Below are positions 8,747-17,753 of a stretch of 64,000 bases of DNA, one piece after another. Origin of the DNA: Mycetocola_A sp015752285 (GTDB lineage Bacteria > Actinomycetota > Actinomycetes > Actinomycetales > Microbacteriaceae). Positions within the stretch are counted from its first letter, which is position 1. Every line of letters starts with the position of its first letter. A program made the translations under genes and the position numbers. The notes below the pieces were generated by a model. The model had not been told where the DNA came from. It saw only the letters and a list, made by a program, of their open reading frames with translations, and did no database searches. The stretch lies in the NCBI RefSeq assembly GCF_015752285.1, contig NZ_JADOUY010000004.1, positions 186,001 to 250,000 of the forward strand, in the 5' to 3' direction.

Positions 8747-9099
8747 TCCGACAGTTCCCTGCGGCCGTTCACCACACCGCTGATCACGGCGAGAACGCCG
8801 AAGACGATCGCGACGACGGGGACGCCCAGATCCCACCAGGCCAGCGCGGCCGCGCCCATCACGGCGATCTCGACGATGGCCTTACCGAACACATCGATCG
8901 AGAAGACGGCCTTCGGCGAGCGGAACAACGCCCAGAGCAGGATGGCGACAGCGGGAAGTGCGATGCCGAGCACGATGTTCCACGGCAACGGCCAGGCGGA
9001 GAAACCCCAGATGGCGAGGCTGACGACGGCGAAGATTTCGAGGAAGAACCTCAGGATGTCGTTCGGGGTGAGCGAGACATGATCAGTGGATTCCGGCAC
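8743..9099 (-). CDS. YrdB/DUF2568-like small membrane protein
   Basis: 118 aa from GTG at 9099. About four hydrophobic helices, with the pattern of the YrdB/DUF2568 family (DILRFFLEIFAVVSLAIWGF near the N-terminus, then LPWNIVLGIALPAVAILLWA). Function unknown; inner membrane. The start is uncertain because no strong ribosome site precedes it; GTG at 9099 is the first family-like start after purU. Its stop overlaps the start of the flavin oxidase, which suggests a functional link that the sequence does not explain. Confidence 0.75.
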   Translation of the reverse strand: MPESTDHVSLTPNDILRFFLEIFAVVSLAIWGFSAWPLPWNIVLGIALPAVAILLWALFRSPKAVFSIDVFGKAIVEIAVMGAAALAWWDLGVPVVAIVFGVLAVISGVVNGRRELSE

Positions 9100-9119
9100 C
9101 GGTCCAGTGTAGATGCTCG

Positions 9120-9995
9120 TCACTTGAAGATGATCGTGCGGGCGCCGTCGAGCAGCACGCGATCCTCCGCGAACCACTTCACAGCCTGGGTGAGCGTGCG
9201 GCTCTCCTCGTCCTGGCCGATGGCCACGAGTTCGGCTGCGTTCCTGGAATGGTCGACCCGCACGACGTTCTGCTCGATGATCGGTCCCTCGTCGAGGTCG
9301 CTCGTGACGAAGTGGGCGGTCGCGCCGATGAGCTTGACCCCGCGGGCGTGCGCCTGCCGGTACGGGTTGGCGCCCTTGAAACCGGGCAGGAACGAGTGAT
9401 GGATGTTGATGGCGCGACCGGCGAGTCGCTCGCACAGTTCGGGGGAGAGGATCTGCATGTACCTGGCGAGGACGACGAGTTCGATGTCGAACTCGTCGAC
9501 GGCGTCGAGGATGCGCTTCTCGAACGCGGCCTTCGAAGGTGCATCCGTCACTGGCTGCGACTCGAACGGCACACCGTAGAACGCGGCGAGGTCACGGAGG
9601 CTGCCGTGGTTGGAGAGAACAAGGGGGATCTCGACGCTCAGCTGCCCCGCGCGCTGACGGAACAGCAGATCGTTGACGCAGTGGGCGGCCGTCGACGCGA
9701 GAACGAGGGTCCGCAGCGGGCGACCGACCACGTCGAGTCGCCAGGTCATGCCGTAACGGTCAGCCACTGGGGCGATCACGGACTCGAACTCGGCGCGGTC
9801 GCCGGGAGACTCGACCTGGAGCCGCATGAAGAACCGGCCGGTGTCAGCGCTCGAGAACTGCTGGCTCTCGGTGATGTTGCCTCTCGCCGAGACGATAGCC
9901 CCGCTGATGGCGTGCACGATGCCCGGCTGGTCGGCGCACACGAAGGTGAGGACCCAGTGGTTGAGGTGTTCGCGCGGGGCGACGTCAGCAGTCAT
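9120..9995 (-). CDS. purU: Formyltetrahydrofolate deformylase
   Basis: Hydrolyses 10-formyl-THF to THF and formate, supplying formate for purine synthesis and balancing one-carbon pools. 291 aa: N-terminal ACT domain (residues about 13-85, VCADQPGIVHAISG) and C-terminal formyltransferase fold with INIHHSFLPGFKGANPYRQA and the distal SDLDEGPIIEQ. On the minus strand TAGCCT ends 6 nt before the ATG, and GGAGG directly abuts the ATG, too close to act normally, so a leaderless transcript is likely. glyA and folD elsewhere in the window belong to the same pathway. Confidence 0.95.
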   Translation of the reverse strand: MTADVAPREHLNHWVLTFVCADQPGIVHAISGAIVSARGNITESQQFSSADTGRFFMRLQVESPGDRAEFESVIAPVADRYGMTWRLDVVGRPLRTLVLASTAAHCVNDLLFRQRAGQLSVEIPLVLSNHGSLRDLAAFYGVPFESQPVTDAPSKAAFEKRILDAVDEFDIELVVLARYMQILSPELCERLAGRAINIHHSFLPGFKGANPYRQAHARGVKLIGATAHFVTSDLDEGPIIEQNVVRVDHSRNAAELVAIGQDEESRTLTQAVKWFAEDRVLLDGARTIIFK

Positions 9996-10062
9996 CCTCC
10001 AAGGCTATTGCAGGACAGGCAGCTGCACTGTCTGTTGCCGCTGGTCTCGGGTACACTGGACG

Positions 10063-10110
10063 GTGGTCGGCGCATTCCGCTTGGCCCTGGGCGCGCACAT
10101 CGGCGCGTAG
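10063..10110 (+). CDS. Possible 15-codon leader ORF before the MFS gene
   Basis: A TACACT hexamer at 10052-10057 lies 5 nt before a GTG that opens a 15-codon ORF ending TAG at 10110. Downstream a two-part hairpin (ACTCGG...CCGAGT around 10124-10153, with inner GCGG/CCGC) precedes the MFS start. This resembles leader-peptide control of efflux genes, but rests only on position and could be chance. Confidence 0.25.
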   Translation: MVGAFRLALGAHIGA

Positions 10111-10167
10111 ACGAACTCGGATCATGCGGACTCCGCGACCGAGTGAACGCCGTCGTTGGATTCACCG

Positions 10168-11385
10168 ATGACCACTTCTCCTCTTCCTGTCGCGCCCCGC
10201 GCGATACAGCCCCCGCCCGGACCGCGTCCCTTCCCGTGGATCGGCCTGATCGCCCTGTCCGCGACGGTCTTCCTCTCCATCTCGAGCGAGATGATCCCGA
10301 CCGGTCTGCTCCCTGAGATGAGCAGTTCGCTCGGCGTCACCCCGTCACAGGTGGGGTTGCTCGTCACCGTGTTCGCTTTCACCGTCGTGGTGTCGAGCGC
10401 GCCGCTCACCGCGCTGACAGCCCGGGTGCCGCGCCACGCGCTGATGGTCGCCATCCTCGTCATCCTCGGCCTGAGCAATCTCCTGACGGCCGTCGCGCCT
10501 ACGTACGAACTCGTCGTCGCCACCCGGATACTCGGCGGACTCGCACACGGTCTGTTCTGGGCCATGGTTCCGGCGTACTCCGCGCACCTCGTCGACCGCG
10601 AACACATCGCCCGCGCCGTGTCGATCACGCTCGCCGGTGGCACCATCGCTCTCGTCCTCGGTGTTCCACTCGGGACGGCTCTCGGGCAGAGCATCGGCTG
10701 GCGGTGGGCGTTCGCGGCCATCGCCTGCGCGCTGTTCGTCGGAGCGCTCGCCGTGATCCGCTGGCTTCCCCCGGTAGAGCGTGATCCGAAACCGGCAGCG
10801 GATGCGACGGCGAAACGCGATCCGTCTGTCCTTCCCGTCCTGCTCCTGTGCGTGACGGTAGCCATCGTGATGATCGGCAACTACGCGTTCTACACCTACA
10901 TCGCCCCGTACCTCATCGATCGGATCGGCATCGCACCCGAGCACCTCAGCGTCGTGCTCTTCGGGTACGGCATCGCCGGGGCGCTCGGGCTCGTGTTGAC
11001 GGGAACCGTGTTCGCGCGCCACACCAGTGGCGGTCTCGTGATGGCGCTCACCGTGAGCGCCGCGATCGTCGGGGTTCTGGCGGTCAGCGCCGGATCGCTG
11101 TGGATCTCACTCGTCGGCGTTCTGCTCTGGGGTCTCGCGTTCGGGCTGGTCCCGCCGCTGCTGCAGACGCGGCTCCTGCAGACCGCGAGCGCCCGGTTCC
11201 GTGACACCGCAAGCGCGTTCTACACGACGGCGTTCAACCTCGGCATCGGCGGGGGTGCGCTTCTCGGCGCGGTGCTGCTCGACAGTCGCGGTCTCGGTGC
11301 ACTCCCGGTCGCGAACGTCGCACTTGTCGTGCTCGGTCTCGCCGTCGTCCTGGTCACCCTGCGACTCTCGGCGAGACGCGGCTGA
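10168..11385 (+). CDS. MFS efflux transporter, DHA1/AraJ-like
   Basis: 405 aa, 12 predicted membrane helices in two halves separated by a charged loop near residues 195-215. N-terminal segment SSEMIPTGLLPEMSSSLGV is typical of the AraJ/Cmx drug-efflux group, and a GXXXGPXXGG-like stretch (VLGVPLGTALGQSIGWRW) marks helix 5. Probable role: proton-driven export of a drug or sugar; the substrate is not readable. ATG at 10168 is preferred to a TTG 12 nt earlier. The 170-bp region upstream may carry a leader ORF. Confidence 0.9.
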   Translation: MTTSPLPVAPRAIQPPPGPRPFPWIGLIALSATVFLSISSEMIPTGLLPEMSSSLGVTPSQVGLLVTVFAFTVVVSSAPLTALTARVPRHALMVAILVILGLSNLLTAVAPTYELVVATRILGGLAHGLFWAMVPAYSAHLVDREHIARAVSITLAGGTIALVLGVPLGTALGQSIGWRWAFAAIACALFVGALAVIRWLPPVERDPKPAADATAKRDPSVLPVLLLCVTVAIVMIGNYAFYTYIAPYLIDRIGIAPEHLSVVLFGYGIAGALGLVLTGTVFARHTSGGLVMALTVSAAIVGVLAVSAGSLWISLVGVLLWGLAFGLVPPLLQTRLLQTASARFRDTASAFYTTAFNLGIGGGALLGAVLLDSRGLGALPVANVALVVLGLAVVLVTLRLSARRG

Positions 11386-11471
11386 CCCGCCCGGGCCGAC
11401 AGTCCATGGTCAGCCGGCTCCGGTTCACCGGTTAAACTGGACGGACACCCTGACGCAACCGAGAGACCTCC

Positions 11472-14387
11472 ATGGCGCTGATCCTGCTGGCCTTCCTCGT
11501 CGTTTCGTGCGCCACCAGGACGCTCACGCGGGTCATGTCCACCCGGGTCTTCTACCTGATCTCTGTCCTGCCGTTCGCGGCATTCGCCTACACCCTCACA
11601 CAGACCCCGACGGTGCTCAGCGGTGGAGAGGTCACCGAATCATACGAGTGGATTCCTCAACTGGGAATCTCGCTGTCGTTCCGGGTCGACACTCTCGCCT
11701 GGCTGCTCGCCCTCATCGTGACCGGCATCGGCGGCCTCGTGCTGGTCTACTGCGCCAGGTACTTCTCGAAAGACGAATCAGGGCTCGGCCGGTTCGCCGC
11801 ATTGCTGCTCGCGTTCGCCGGAACGATGTACGGACTCGTCACCGCAGACGACATCCTCGTCATGTTCATGTTCTGGGAGATCACGAGCGTTCTGTCGTAC
11901 CTCCTGATCGGTCACTACGTCGACCGCAAGGAGAGCAGGGGGGCCGCGCTCCAGGCCCTCCTCGTCACCACGCTCGGCGGGCTCATCATGCTCGTCGGCG
12001 TCGTGATGATCAGCGTGCAGGCCGGAACCACATCGATGGCCGCCATCATCGACGCCGGGCTCACCGGCCCGGCGACCACCGTGGCCATCCTGCTCATCCT
12101 CGTCGGCGCTCTCTCCAAATCGGCGATCGTGCCGTTCCACTTCTGGCTCCCCGCCGCCATGGCGGCTCCGACGCCGGTGAGCGCCTACCTGCACGCCGCC
12201 GCGATGGTCAAGGCCGGCATCTACCTCGTCGCCCGGTTCGCTCCCGGCTATGCAGACACCCCGGGCTGGGCGCCCGTGCTCATCGGACTCGGTGTCTGGG
12301 CCATGCTTGTCGGGGCGTGGCGTTCGCTCCGGCAATACGATCTCAAACTCGTCCTTGCATACGGCACCGTCAGCCAGCTCGGCTTCCTCATGGTGATCGT
12401 CGGCTTCGGAGGGCGGGATGCCGGTCTCGCGGGTGCCGCGCTCCTGCTGGCACACGCTCTCTACAAGGCCGCGCTCTTCCTCATCGTCGGAATCATCGAC
12501 CACCGCGCAGGAACGAGGGACTGGCGGCAGCTTTCGGGCGTTGGCCGACGCAACCGGTCGCTCGCGGTCATCGCCTTCGTCGCGGTCGCGTCGATGGCCG
12601 GAATCCCGCCGCTGTTCGGCTTCGTGGCCAAGGAAGCCGTGTTCAGCGCGTTCCTCGAAGCCGCGCTCGCCGGCGATGTCTGGGGCTGGGTGGCGCTGAT
12701 CGGAACAGCGGTCGGCTCGGTCCTCACCGTTGCATACAGCGCCCGGTTCTTCTGGGGCGCGTTCGCCTCACGCCCGGGAGTCGAGCCGTGCACGCTCCAC
12801 GCGGACGGCTGGGGAATCCTCATCGCCCCCGCTATCCTCTCCGGAATCACCATCGCCCTCGGCTTCGCGGCCGCCCCGGTCTCGACGGCGCTCGAGCCGT
12901 ACGCGGACACGATGGGTGACGGCGACTACCACCTCGCTCTCTGGCACGGCCTCGAACCGGCCCTCGGTATCTCGGCTGTCGTCGTGCTCGCCGGTCTCGC
13001 CCTGTTCTGGCGCCGCAGGTGGGTCGCTCGCATGCAGGAAGCGGTCCCGCCGACGATGGACATGTCGCGTGGATACTGGATGAGCGTACGGTTCATCGAC
13101 CGGCTCTCAGCCAGGACGACGCTCTTCGCCCAGCGCGGCGGTCTCCCGCAGTACCTCGGAACGATCCTCGTGGTCTTCGTGGTCACCCTCGGCGCGGCCG
13201 CGACCATGAACAGGACCTGGCCAGACAGCATCCGACTCTTCGACTATCCGCAGCAGATGTTCATCGCGGCAGCGATGGCCATCGCCGCTGTCATGGCCGG
13301 GCAGGCGACGCAACGGATGTCGGCAGTTCTGCTCGTCGGCGCCACCGGTTTCGGCATGGTCGCCCTCTTCGCCCTGCACGGAGCCCCGGACATCGCCCTC
13401 ACTCAGGCCCTTGTCGAACTCGTCACCCTCGTCGTCTTCGTGCTCGTTCTCCGGCGCCTGCCGATCAAGATCGCGCAGCGCAACAAACCGGTGAAACGCA
13501 TCCTCCGCTCGGCCGTCGGCATCAGTGTCGGCGTCATCATGGCGATCGTCGCCGTCATCGCACTCGGCGCGCGCCAGGAGGAGAGCATCGCGGGCGAATG
13601 GCCGAGGCTCGCCTTCGAGGAGGGCCACGGCAGGAACATCGTCAACGTGGTGCTCGTCGACATCCGTGCGTGGGACACCATGGGCGAGATCGCCGTGCTC
13701 GTCGTCGTCGCGACGGGAATCGCCAGTCTCCTCTTCGTCACCGGCCGTGCCGGTCCGCTTCCACGGCTCAGCGGGTCGAAGCAGCAGCGCAGAGGGCGCA
13801 ACAGGCGCAAGGTACTCACCGACCCGGTCGCTCCGGGCGCCGAGGCGAGCTCCAACCGGATGAGCTGGCTGCTCGCCGGTCGCACCCTTGCCCCTGACCA
13901 CCGGTCCGTGCTGCTCGAGGTGCTCGTCCGGCTGCTCTTCCACCCGGCGATCGTCGTGTCCATCTACTTCCTCTTCGCCGGGCACAACTCGCCTGGAGGC
14001 GGTTTCGCCGGTGGCCTTCTCGCCGGTCTTGCGCTCGTCGCGCGATATCTCGCCGGCGGACGATTCGAACTCGCCGAAGCCATCCCCGTCGATGCGGGGA
14101 AGATCCTCGGCGCCGGCATCGTGCTCGCCGTCGGAACAGCCATCGGCTCCCTGTTCTTCGGGGCCGAGGCACTGCAGTCCGCCTACTTCGAGACCGATGT
14201 GCCGCTCCTCGGTCACCTGTCGTTCGGCACGTCGACGATCTTCGACTTCGGGGTGTACCTCGTCGTGGTGGGCCTCACCCTCGACATTCTCCGCAGCCTC
14301 GGCGCTGAGATCGACCGCCAGCAGGAGGAAGCCGACCTGTCGGCCGAATCCCGCGACGACTTCTCAGAGACCGAGGCCACCCGATGA
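11472..14387 (+). CDS. mrpA: Mrp Na+/H+ antiporter subunit A (fused A/B)
   Basis: 971 aa integral membrane protein, the largest subunit of the multisubunit Mrp/Mnh cation-proton antiporter, related to complex I subunit NuoL. The N-terminal two thirds hold the NuoL-like proton channel core (TSVLSYLLIGHYVD, VPFHFWLPAAMAAPTPVSAYLHAAAMVKAG). After a hydrophilic linker near residues 760-800 comes a MnhB domain (HPAIVVSIYFLFAGHNSPGG), so subunit B is fused rather than separate. It heads a six-gene operon with 1-4 nt overlaps. Role: Na+ extrusion and pH homeostasis. Confidence 0.95.
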   Translation: MALILLAFLVVSCATRTLTRVMSTRVFYLISVLPFAAFAYTLTQTPTVLSGGEVTESYEWIPQLGISLSFRVDTLAWLLALIVTGIGGLVLVYCARYFSKDESGLGRFAALLLAFAGTMYGLVTADDILVMFMFWEITSVLSYLLIGHYVDRKESRGAALQALLVTTLGGLIMLVGVVMISVQAGTTSMAAIIDAGLTGPATTVAILLILVGALSKSAIVPFHFWLPAAMAAPTPVSAYLHAAAMVKAGIYLVARFAPGYADTPGWAPVLIGLGVWAMLVGAWRSLRQYDLKLVLAYGTVSQLGFLMVIVGFGGRDAGLAGAALLLAHALYKAALFLIVGIIDHRAGTRDWRQLSGVGRRNRSLAVIAFVAVASMAGIPPLFGFVAKEAVFSAFLEAALAGDVWGWVALIGTAVGSVLTVAYSARFFWGAFASRPGVEPCTLHADGWGILIAPAILSGITIALGFAAAPVSTALEPYADTMGDGDYHLALWHGLEPALGISAVVVLAGLALFWRRRWVARMQEAVPPTMDMSRGYWMSVRFIDRLSARTTLFAQRGGLPQYLGTILVVFVVTLGAAATMNRTWPDSIRLFDYPQQMFIAAAMAIAAVMAGQATQRMSAVLLVGATGFGMVALFALHGAPDIALTQALVELVTLVVFVLVLRRLPIKIAQRNKPVKRILRSAVGISVGVIMAIVAVIALGARQEESIAGEWPRLAFEEGHGRNIVNVVLVDIRAWDTMGEIAVLVVVATGIASLLFVTGRAGPLPRLSGSKQQRRGRNRRKVLTDPVAPGAEASSNRMSWLLAGRTLAPDHRSVLLEVLVRLLFHPAIVVSIYFLFAGHNSPGGGFAGGLLAGLALVARYLAGGRFELAEAIPVDAGKILGAGIVLAVGTAIGSLFFGAEALQSAYFETDVPLLGHLSFGTSTIFDFGVYLVVVGLTLDILRSLGAEIDRQQEEADLSAESRDDFSETEATR

Positions 14388-14902
14388 CCGCCTCGCTCAC
14401 CCTCATCATCCTCATGGCCGTGATGTACGCCGTCGGCATCACCGTCATGCTCGAACGCAGCCTGACCCGGGTGCTCATCGGTTTCATGCTCGTCGGCAAC
14501 GCCACCAACCTGCTCATCCTGATCGTGGGAGGGGAGAACGGAAGCGCACCGATCGTCACAGGAACCGCATCCGACGCGGCCATGGCCGACCCGGTCCCTC
14601 AGGTACTCATGCTGACGGCCATCGTCATCAACTTCGGCATCACCGCGTTCGTGCTCGCTCTCATCTACCGGTCCTGGTGGCTGGCCCAGCTCGGCGACCA
14701 GGGTGATGTGGTGCCAGACCAGCACGTCGACGACACCGAGGCGGCGACGGATGCCACCTTCGATGCGGTCGACCTGGACGACGCCGCCGTGCAGGAGGTC
14801 CTCGACGCCAGCAACGAACGGTCGGATGCCGCCGCGCCCATCGAGGTGGACCCGACACCCCCGGTCGACAGCGAACCGAAACCCGAAGAGGAGGCCAGAT
14901 GA
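14384..14902 (+). CDS. mrpC: Mrp antiporter subunit C
   Basis: 172 aa, NuoK-like with three membrane helices (MYAVGITVMLERSLTRVLIG, then VLMLTAIVINFGITAFVLAL). It has an extended acidic hydrophilic C-terminal tail of about 65 residues not found in minimal MrpC proteins. Starts in an ATGA overlap with mrpA and ends in one with mrpD. Confidence 0.93.
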   Translation: MTASLTLIILMAVMYAVGITVMLERSLTRVLIGFMLVGNATNLLILIVGGENGSAPIVTGTASDAAMADPVPQVLMLTAIVINFGITAFVLALIYRSWWLAQLGDQGDVVPDQHVDDTEAATDATFDAVDLDDAAVQEVLDASNERSDAAAPIEVDPTPPVDSEPKPEEEAR

Positions 14903-16461
14903 ACGCCATCGTCCCCCTCGTCGTGCTCCTGCCGCTGGCCGGCGCTGCTGTCGCACTCGTCCTCGGCCGGTTCCGCCGTGCCCAGATCGCGGTGTCGACG
15001 CTCAGCCTGACCGCTGTGACGGTTCTCGCCATCATCCTTCTCGCCCACGTCGACACCCACGGCACCGTCGTCGTCGAGATCGGCGGGTGGGATGCGCCGT
15101 TCGGTATCGTCCTCGTCGCTGATCGGCTCGCGGTGATCATGGTGCTGATCTCGGCGCTCATGCTCCTCGGCGTTCTCATCTTCGCCGTCGGGCAGGGTAT
15201 CGCCGATGGCGACCGCGAGACGCCGGTGTCGATCTTCCATCCCACCTATCTGATCCTGGCCGCAGGCGTGTTCGACGCCTTCGTTGCCGGTGACCTGTTC
15301 AACATGTATGTGGCATTCGAAATGCTGCTCGCCGCGAGTTACGTTCTGCTCACCCTCGCAGGCACCGGTGCCCGTATCCGTGCAGGCGTGACCTACATCA
15401 TCATCAGCCTGACCTCGTCGATCATTTTCCTGGCCGCGATCGCGTTCATCTACGCGGCGACCGGGACGGTGACGATGGCGCTCATCGCCGAGCGCGTCCG
15501 CGACCTGCCCGCCGACGTGCAACTGATCCTCTGCATCGCCCTGCTCACGGCCTTCTGTGTGAAGGCGGCGGTGTTCCCGATGTCGTTCTGGCTGCCGGAC
15601 TCCTACCCGACGGCTCCAGCACCGGTCACGGCGGTGTTCGCCGGGTTGCTCACCAAGGTGGGCGTCTACGCCATCATCCGCACAGACACTGTCCTGTTCA
15701 CCGACGTCGACATCGACATACCGCTCATGGTGATCGCGTTCCTCACGCTCATCGTCGGCGTGCTCGGAGCACTCGCGCAAGCCGACATCAAACGGCTGCT
15801 GTCGTTCACCCTGGTCAGCCACATCGGGTACATGATCTTCGGCATCTCGATCGGGTCGACCGCGGCGCTCGCCGCAACCATCTTCTACATCGTCCACCAC
15901 ATCACGGTGCAGACCACGCTGTTCCTCGCGACGGGACTGGTGGAGCGCGTGGGCGGAACGACATCGATCAACCGGCTCGGCGGCATCCTGCGGGCGTCAC
16001 CGCTCGTCTCGGTACTTTTCTTCATCGGAGCGATGAACCTCGGGGGAATTCCCCCGTTCTCGGGCTTCCTGGGCAAGGTCGGCCTGTTCCAGGCCGGCGT
16101 CGAACTCGGAACCCCCCTCAGCTACGTGCTGATCGGGGCCGGGGCGCTGACCTCCCTTCTCACCCTGTACGCGCTCGTGAGAGTGTGGAACATGGCGTTC
16201 TGGCGTTCGAGTGCCGACGTTGCCGGGTATTCGTCACCGCTTCTCGATTCGCTGGCCGAAGGCCCGGAAGACGAGGGGGAGACCGTGGGATCGAAGCGTG
16301 TACCCGCCCTCATGGTTGCTGCGACCACCGGAATGGTGGCACTGACGATCGGACTGACCGTCTTCGCCGGACCACTCTTCGAACTGGCGTCCCGCGCCGC
16401 AGCGAACACGGGCAACGAGTCGACCTACGTCGAATCCGTCTTCCCCGGAGGCATCCAGTGA
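14899..16461 (+). CDS. mrpD: Mrp antiporter subunit D
   Basis: 520 aa, about 14 membrane helices, NuoM/NuoN-like proton channel subunit. Conserved charged positions are in LFNMYVAFEMLLAASYVLL (helix-5 Glu) and VFPMSFWLPDSYPTAPAPVT (helix-7 Lys region). Works with MrpA in coupled ion transport. Overlaps mrpC by 4 nt and mrpE by 4 nt. Confidence 0.95.
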   Translation: MNAIVPLVVLLPLAGAAVALVLGRFRRAQIAVSTLSLTAVTVLAIILLAHVDTHGTVVVEIGGWDAPFGIVLVADRLAVIMVLISALMLLGVLIFAVGQGIADGDRETPVSIFHPTYLILAAGVFDAFVAGDLFNMYVAFEMLLAASYVLLTLAGTGARIRAGVTYIIISLTSSIIFLAAIAFIYAATGTVTMALIAERVRDLPADVQLILCIALLTAFCVKAAVFPMSFWLPDSYPTAPAPVTAVFAGLLTKVGVYAIIRTDTVLFTDVDIDIPLMVIAFLTLIVGVLGALAQADIKRLLSFTLVSHIGYMIFGISIGSTAALAATIFYIVHHITVQTTLFLATGLVERVGGTTSINRLGGILRASPLVSVLFFIGAMNLGGIPPFSGFLGKVGLFQAGVELGTPLSYVLIGAGALTSLLTLYALVRVWNMAFWRSSADVAGYSSPLLDSLAEGPEDEGETVGSKRVPALMVAATTGMVALTIGLTVFAGPLFELASRAAANTGNESTYVESVFPGGIQ

Positions 16462-17039
16462 GTCCGGAATCGCCTCGCCGCACCAGCCTGCGGAGCCAGC
16501 TCGCTCTCCTCGCCGGACTGGTGGTTCTGTGGTGCCTCGTGTGGGGCCAGTTCACTCCGCTGAGCGTGCTCACCGGGGTCGTCCTCGCCATCCTCGTCTC
16601 GCTGCTGTTCTATCTGCCGGCGATCGACCTCTCCGGCCGGGTGAACCCCTGGTTCCTGCTGGTGTTCTTCCTGCGACTCATCGTTGACATCGTCCGGGCG
16701 TCGATCGGAGTCGCCTGGCTCGTCGTCAAGCCCGGTTTCAGCCCGTCGAGTGCGATCCTCGCCATCCCGCTCGACACCCGCTCCGACCTCATCATGATGC
16801 TCACGGCCGAGTCCATCTCACTCGTTCCAGGATCGCTCGTCGTCGACATCGACCGTGAGGAATCCGTGCTCTACGTCCACGTCATCGACGTCAGGACCGA
16901 CGAGGAACTCGAGGACTACCGGGGGAAGGTGTTCGCCACCGAGAGGCGCCTGGTCATGGCCATCGGATCCCGCGACGACGTCTGGCGCGTGAACCAGCCC
17001 AACGAACTCACCCGTGCGAGCAGGGAAAGGCCCTCCTGA
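16458..17039 (+). CDS. mrpE: Mrp antiporter subunit E
   Basis: 193 aa from GTG at 16458, which overlaps the mrpD stop as GTGA. Two or three N-terminal membrane helices followed by a cytoplasmic domain with the family segment LTAESISLVPGSLVVDID. A longer reading upstream lies inside mrpD and is not family-like. Needed for assembly or activity of the Mrp complex. Confidence 0.92.
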   Translation: MSPESPRRTSLRSQLALLAGLVVLWCLVWGQFTPLSVLTGVVLAILVSLLFYLPAIDLSGRVNPWFLLVFFLRLIVDIVRASIGVAWLVVKPGFSPSSAILAIPLDTRSDLIMMLTAESISLVPGSLVVDIDREESVLYVHVIDVRTDEELEDYRGKVFATERRLVMAIGSRDDVWRVNQPNELTRASRERPS

Positions 17040-17302
17040 TGCAGATCGCCCTCATTCTCGCCGGAGTGCTGTTCAGCATTGGCGGTGTCTCCGCCCTCTA
17101 CCGGATCATCCGCGGGCCGAGCCTGCTCGACCGCGTCATCGCCACAGACGTGTTCATCGTCACCATCATGTGTGTGCTCGGCACTGAGATGGCCCTCAAC
17201 CACCACACCGATTCACTTCCGGTGATGCTCGTGCTCGCTGCATTCGGCTTCGTCGGCTCGGTGAGCTTCGCCCGGTTCATGGCTCAGCAGGACGAAGCAT
17301 GA
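17039..17302 (+). CDS. mrpF: Mrp antiporter subunit F
   Basis: 87 aa, three membrane helices, with the characteristic GPSLLDRVIATDVF segment after helix 1. ATG overlaps the mrpE stop by 1 nt, and its own end overlaps mrpG by 4 nt. Confidence 0.93.
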   Translation: MQIALILAGVLFSIGGVSALYRIIRGPSLLDRVIATDVFIVTIMCVLGTEMALNHHTDSLPVMLVLAAFGFVGSVSFARFMAQQDEA

Positions 17303-17730
17303 TCCCCGACGGCATCCGCGATGGAATCACCGTCTTCCTCATCCTCCTCGCCGCGCTGATGTGCGCGGCAGCCGGGGTCGGGCTGTTCCGTTTTCCTGAC
17401 GTGCTGTCACGACTGCACGCAGCAACGAAGCCGCAGATCCTCGGTCTCATGGCCATCTGTCTCGACATCGCCCTGAACTCGATCAGCGTCGGCTCGTTCG
17501 CCCTCATCACCGCGATCATCATCTTCCAAAGCCTCACGGCGCCGATCTCCGCTCACATGGTCGGTCGCGCAGCCTATCGCTCGGATCACGTGCGACGGGA
17601 GCTGCTCGTTCGCGACGAGCTTGCCGAGAGCATCGACCGGGCCGAACAGGACGCATCCTCCCGTCGGGCGGCCGCGGGGCGATCGTCGTCGCTCGCCGAG
17701 GAGAGCAGCGCAGCGCCGGCTGAGGACTAG
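17299..17730 (+). CDS. mrpG: Mrp antiporter subunit G
   Basis: 143 aa, three membrane helices, with the family motif GLFRFPDVLSRLHAATKPQ between helices 1 and 2. The C-terminal 45 residues are hydrophilic and Ser/Ala/Glu-rich, an extension beyond the usual core. Last gene of the operon; the convergent deacetylase gene ends 24 nt further on. Confidence 0.93.
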   Translation: MIPDGIRDGITVFLILLAALMCAAAGVGLFRFPDVLSRLHAATKPQILGLMAICLDIALNSISVGSFALITAIIIFQSLTAPISAHMVGRAAYRSDHVRRELLVRDELAESIDRAEQDASSRRAAAGRSSSLAEESSAAPAED

Positions 17731-17753
17731 GAGCCACGGCTCGGGCCCCGGGG

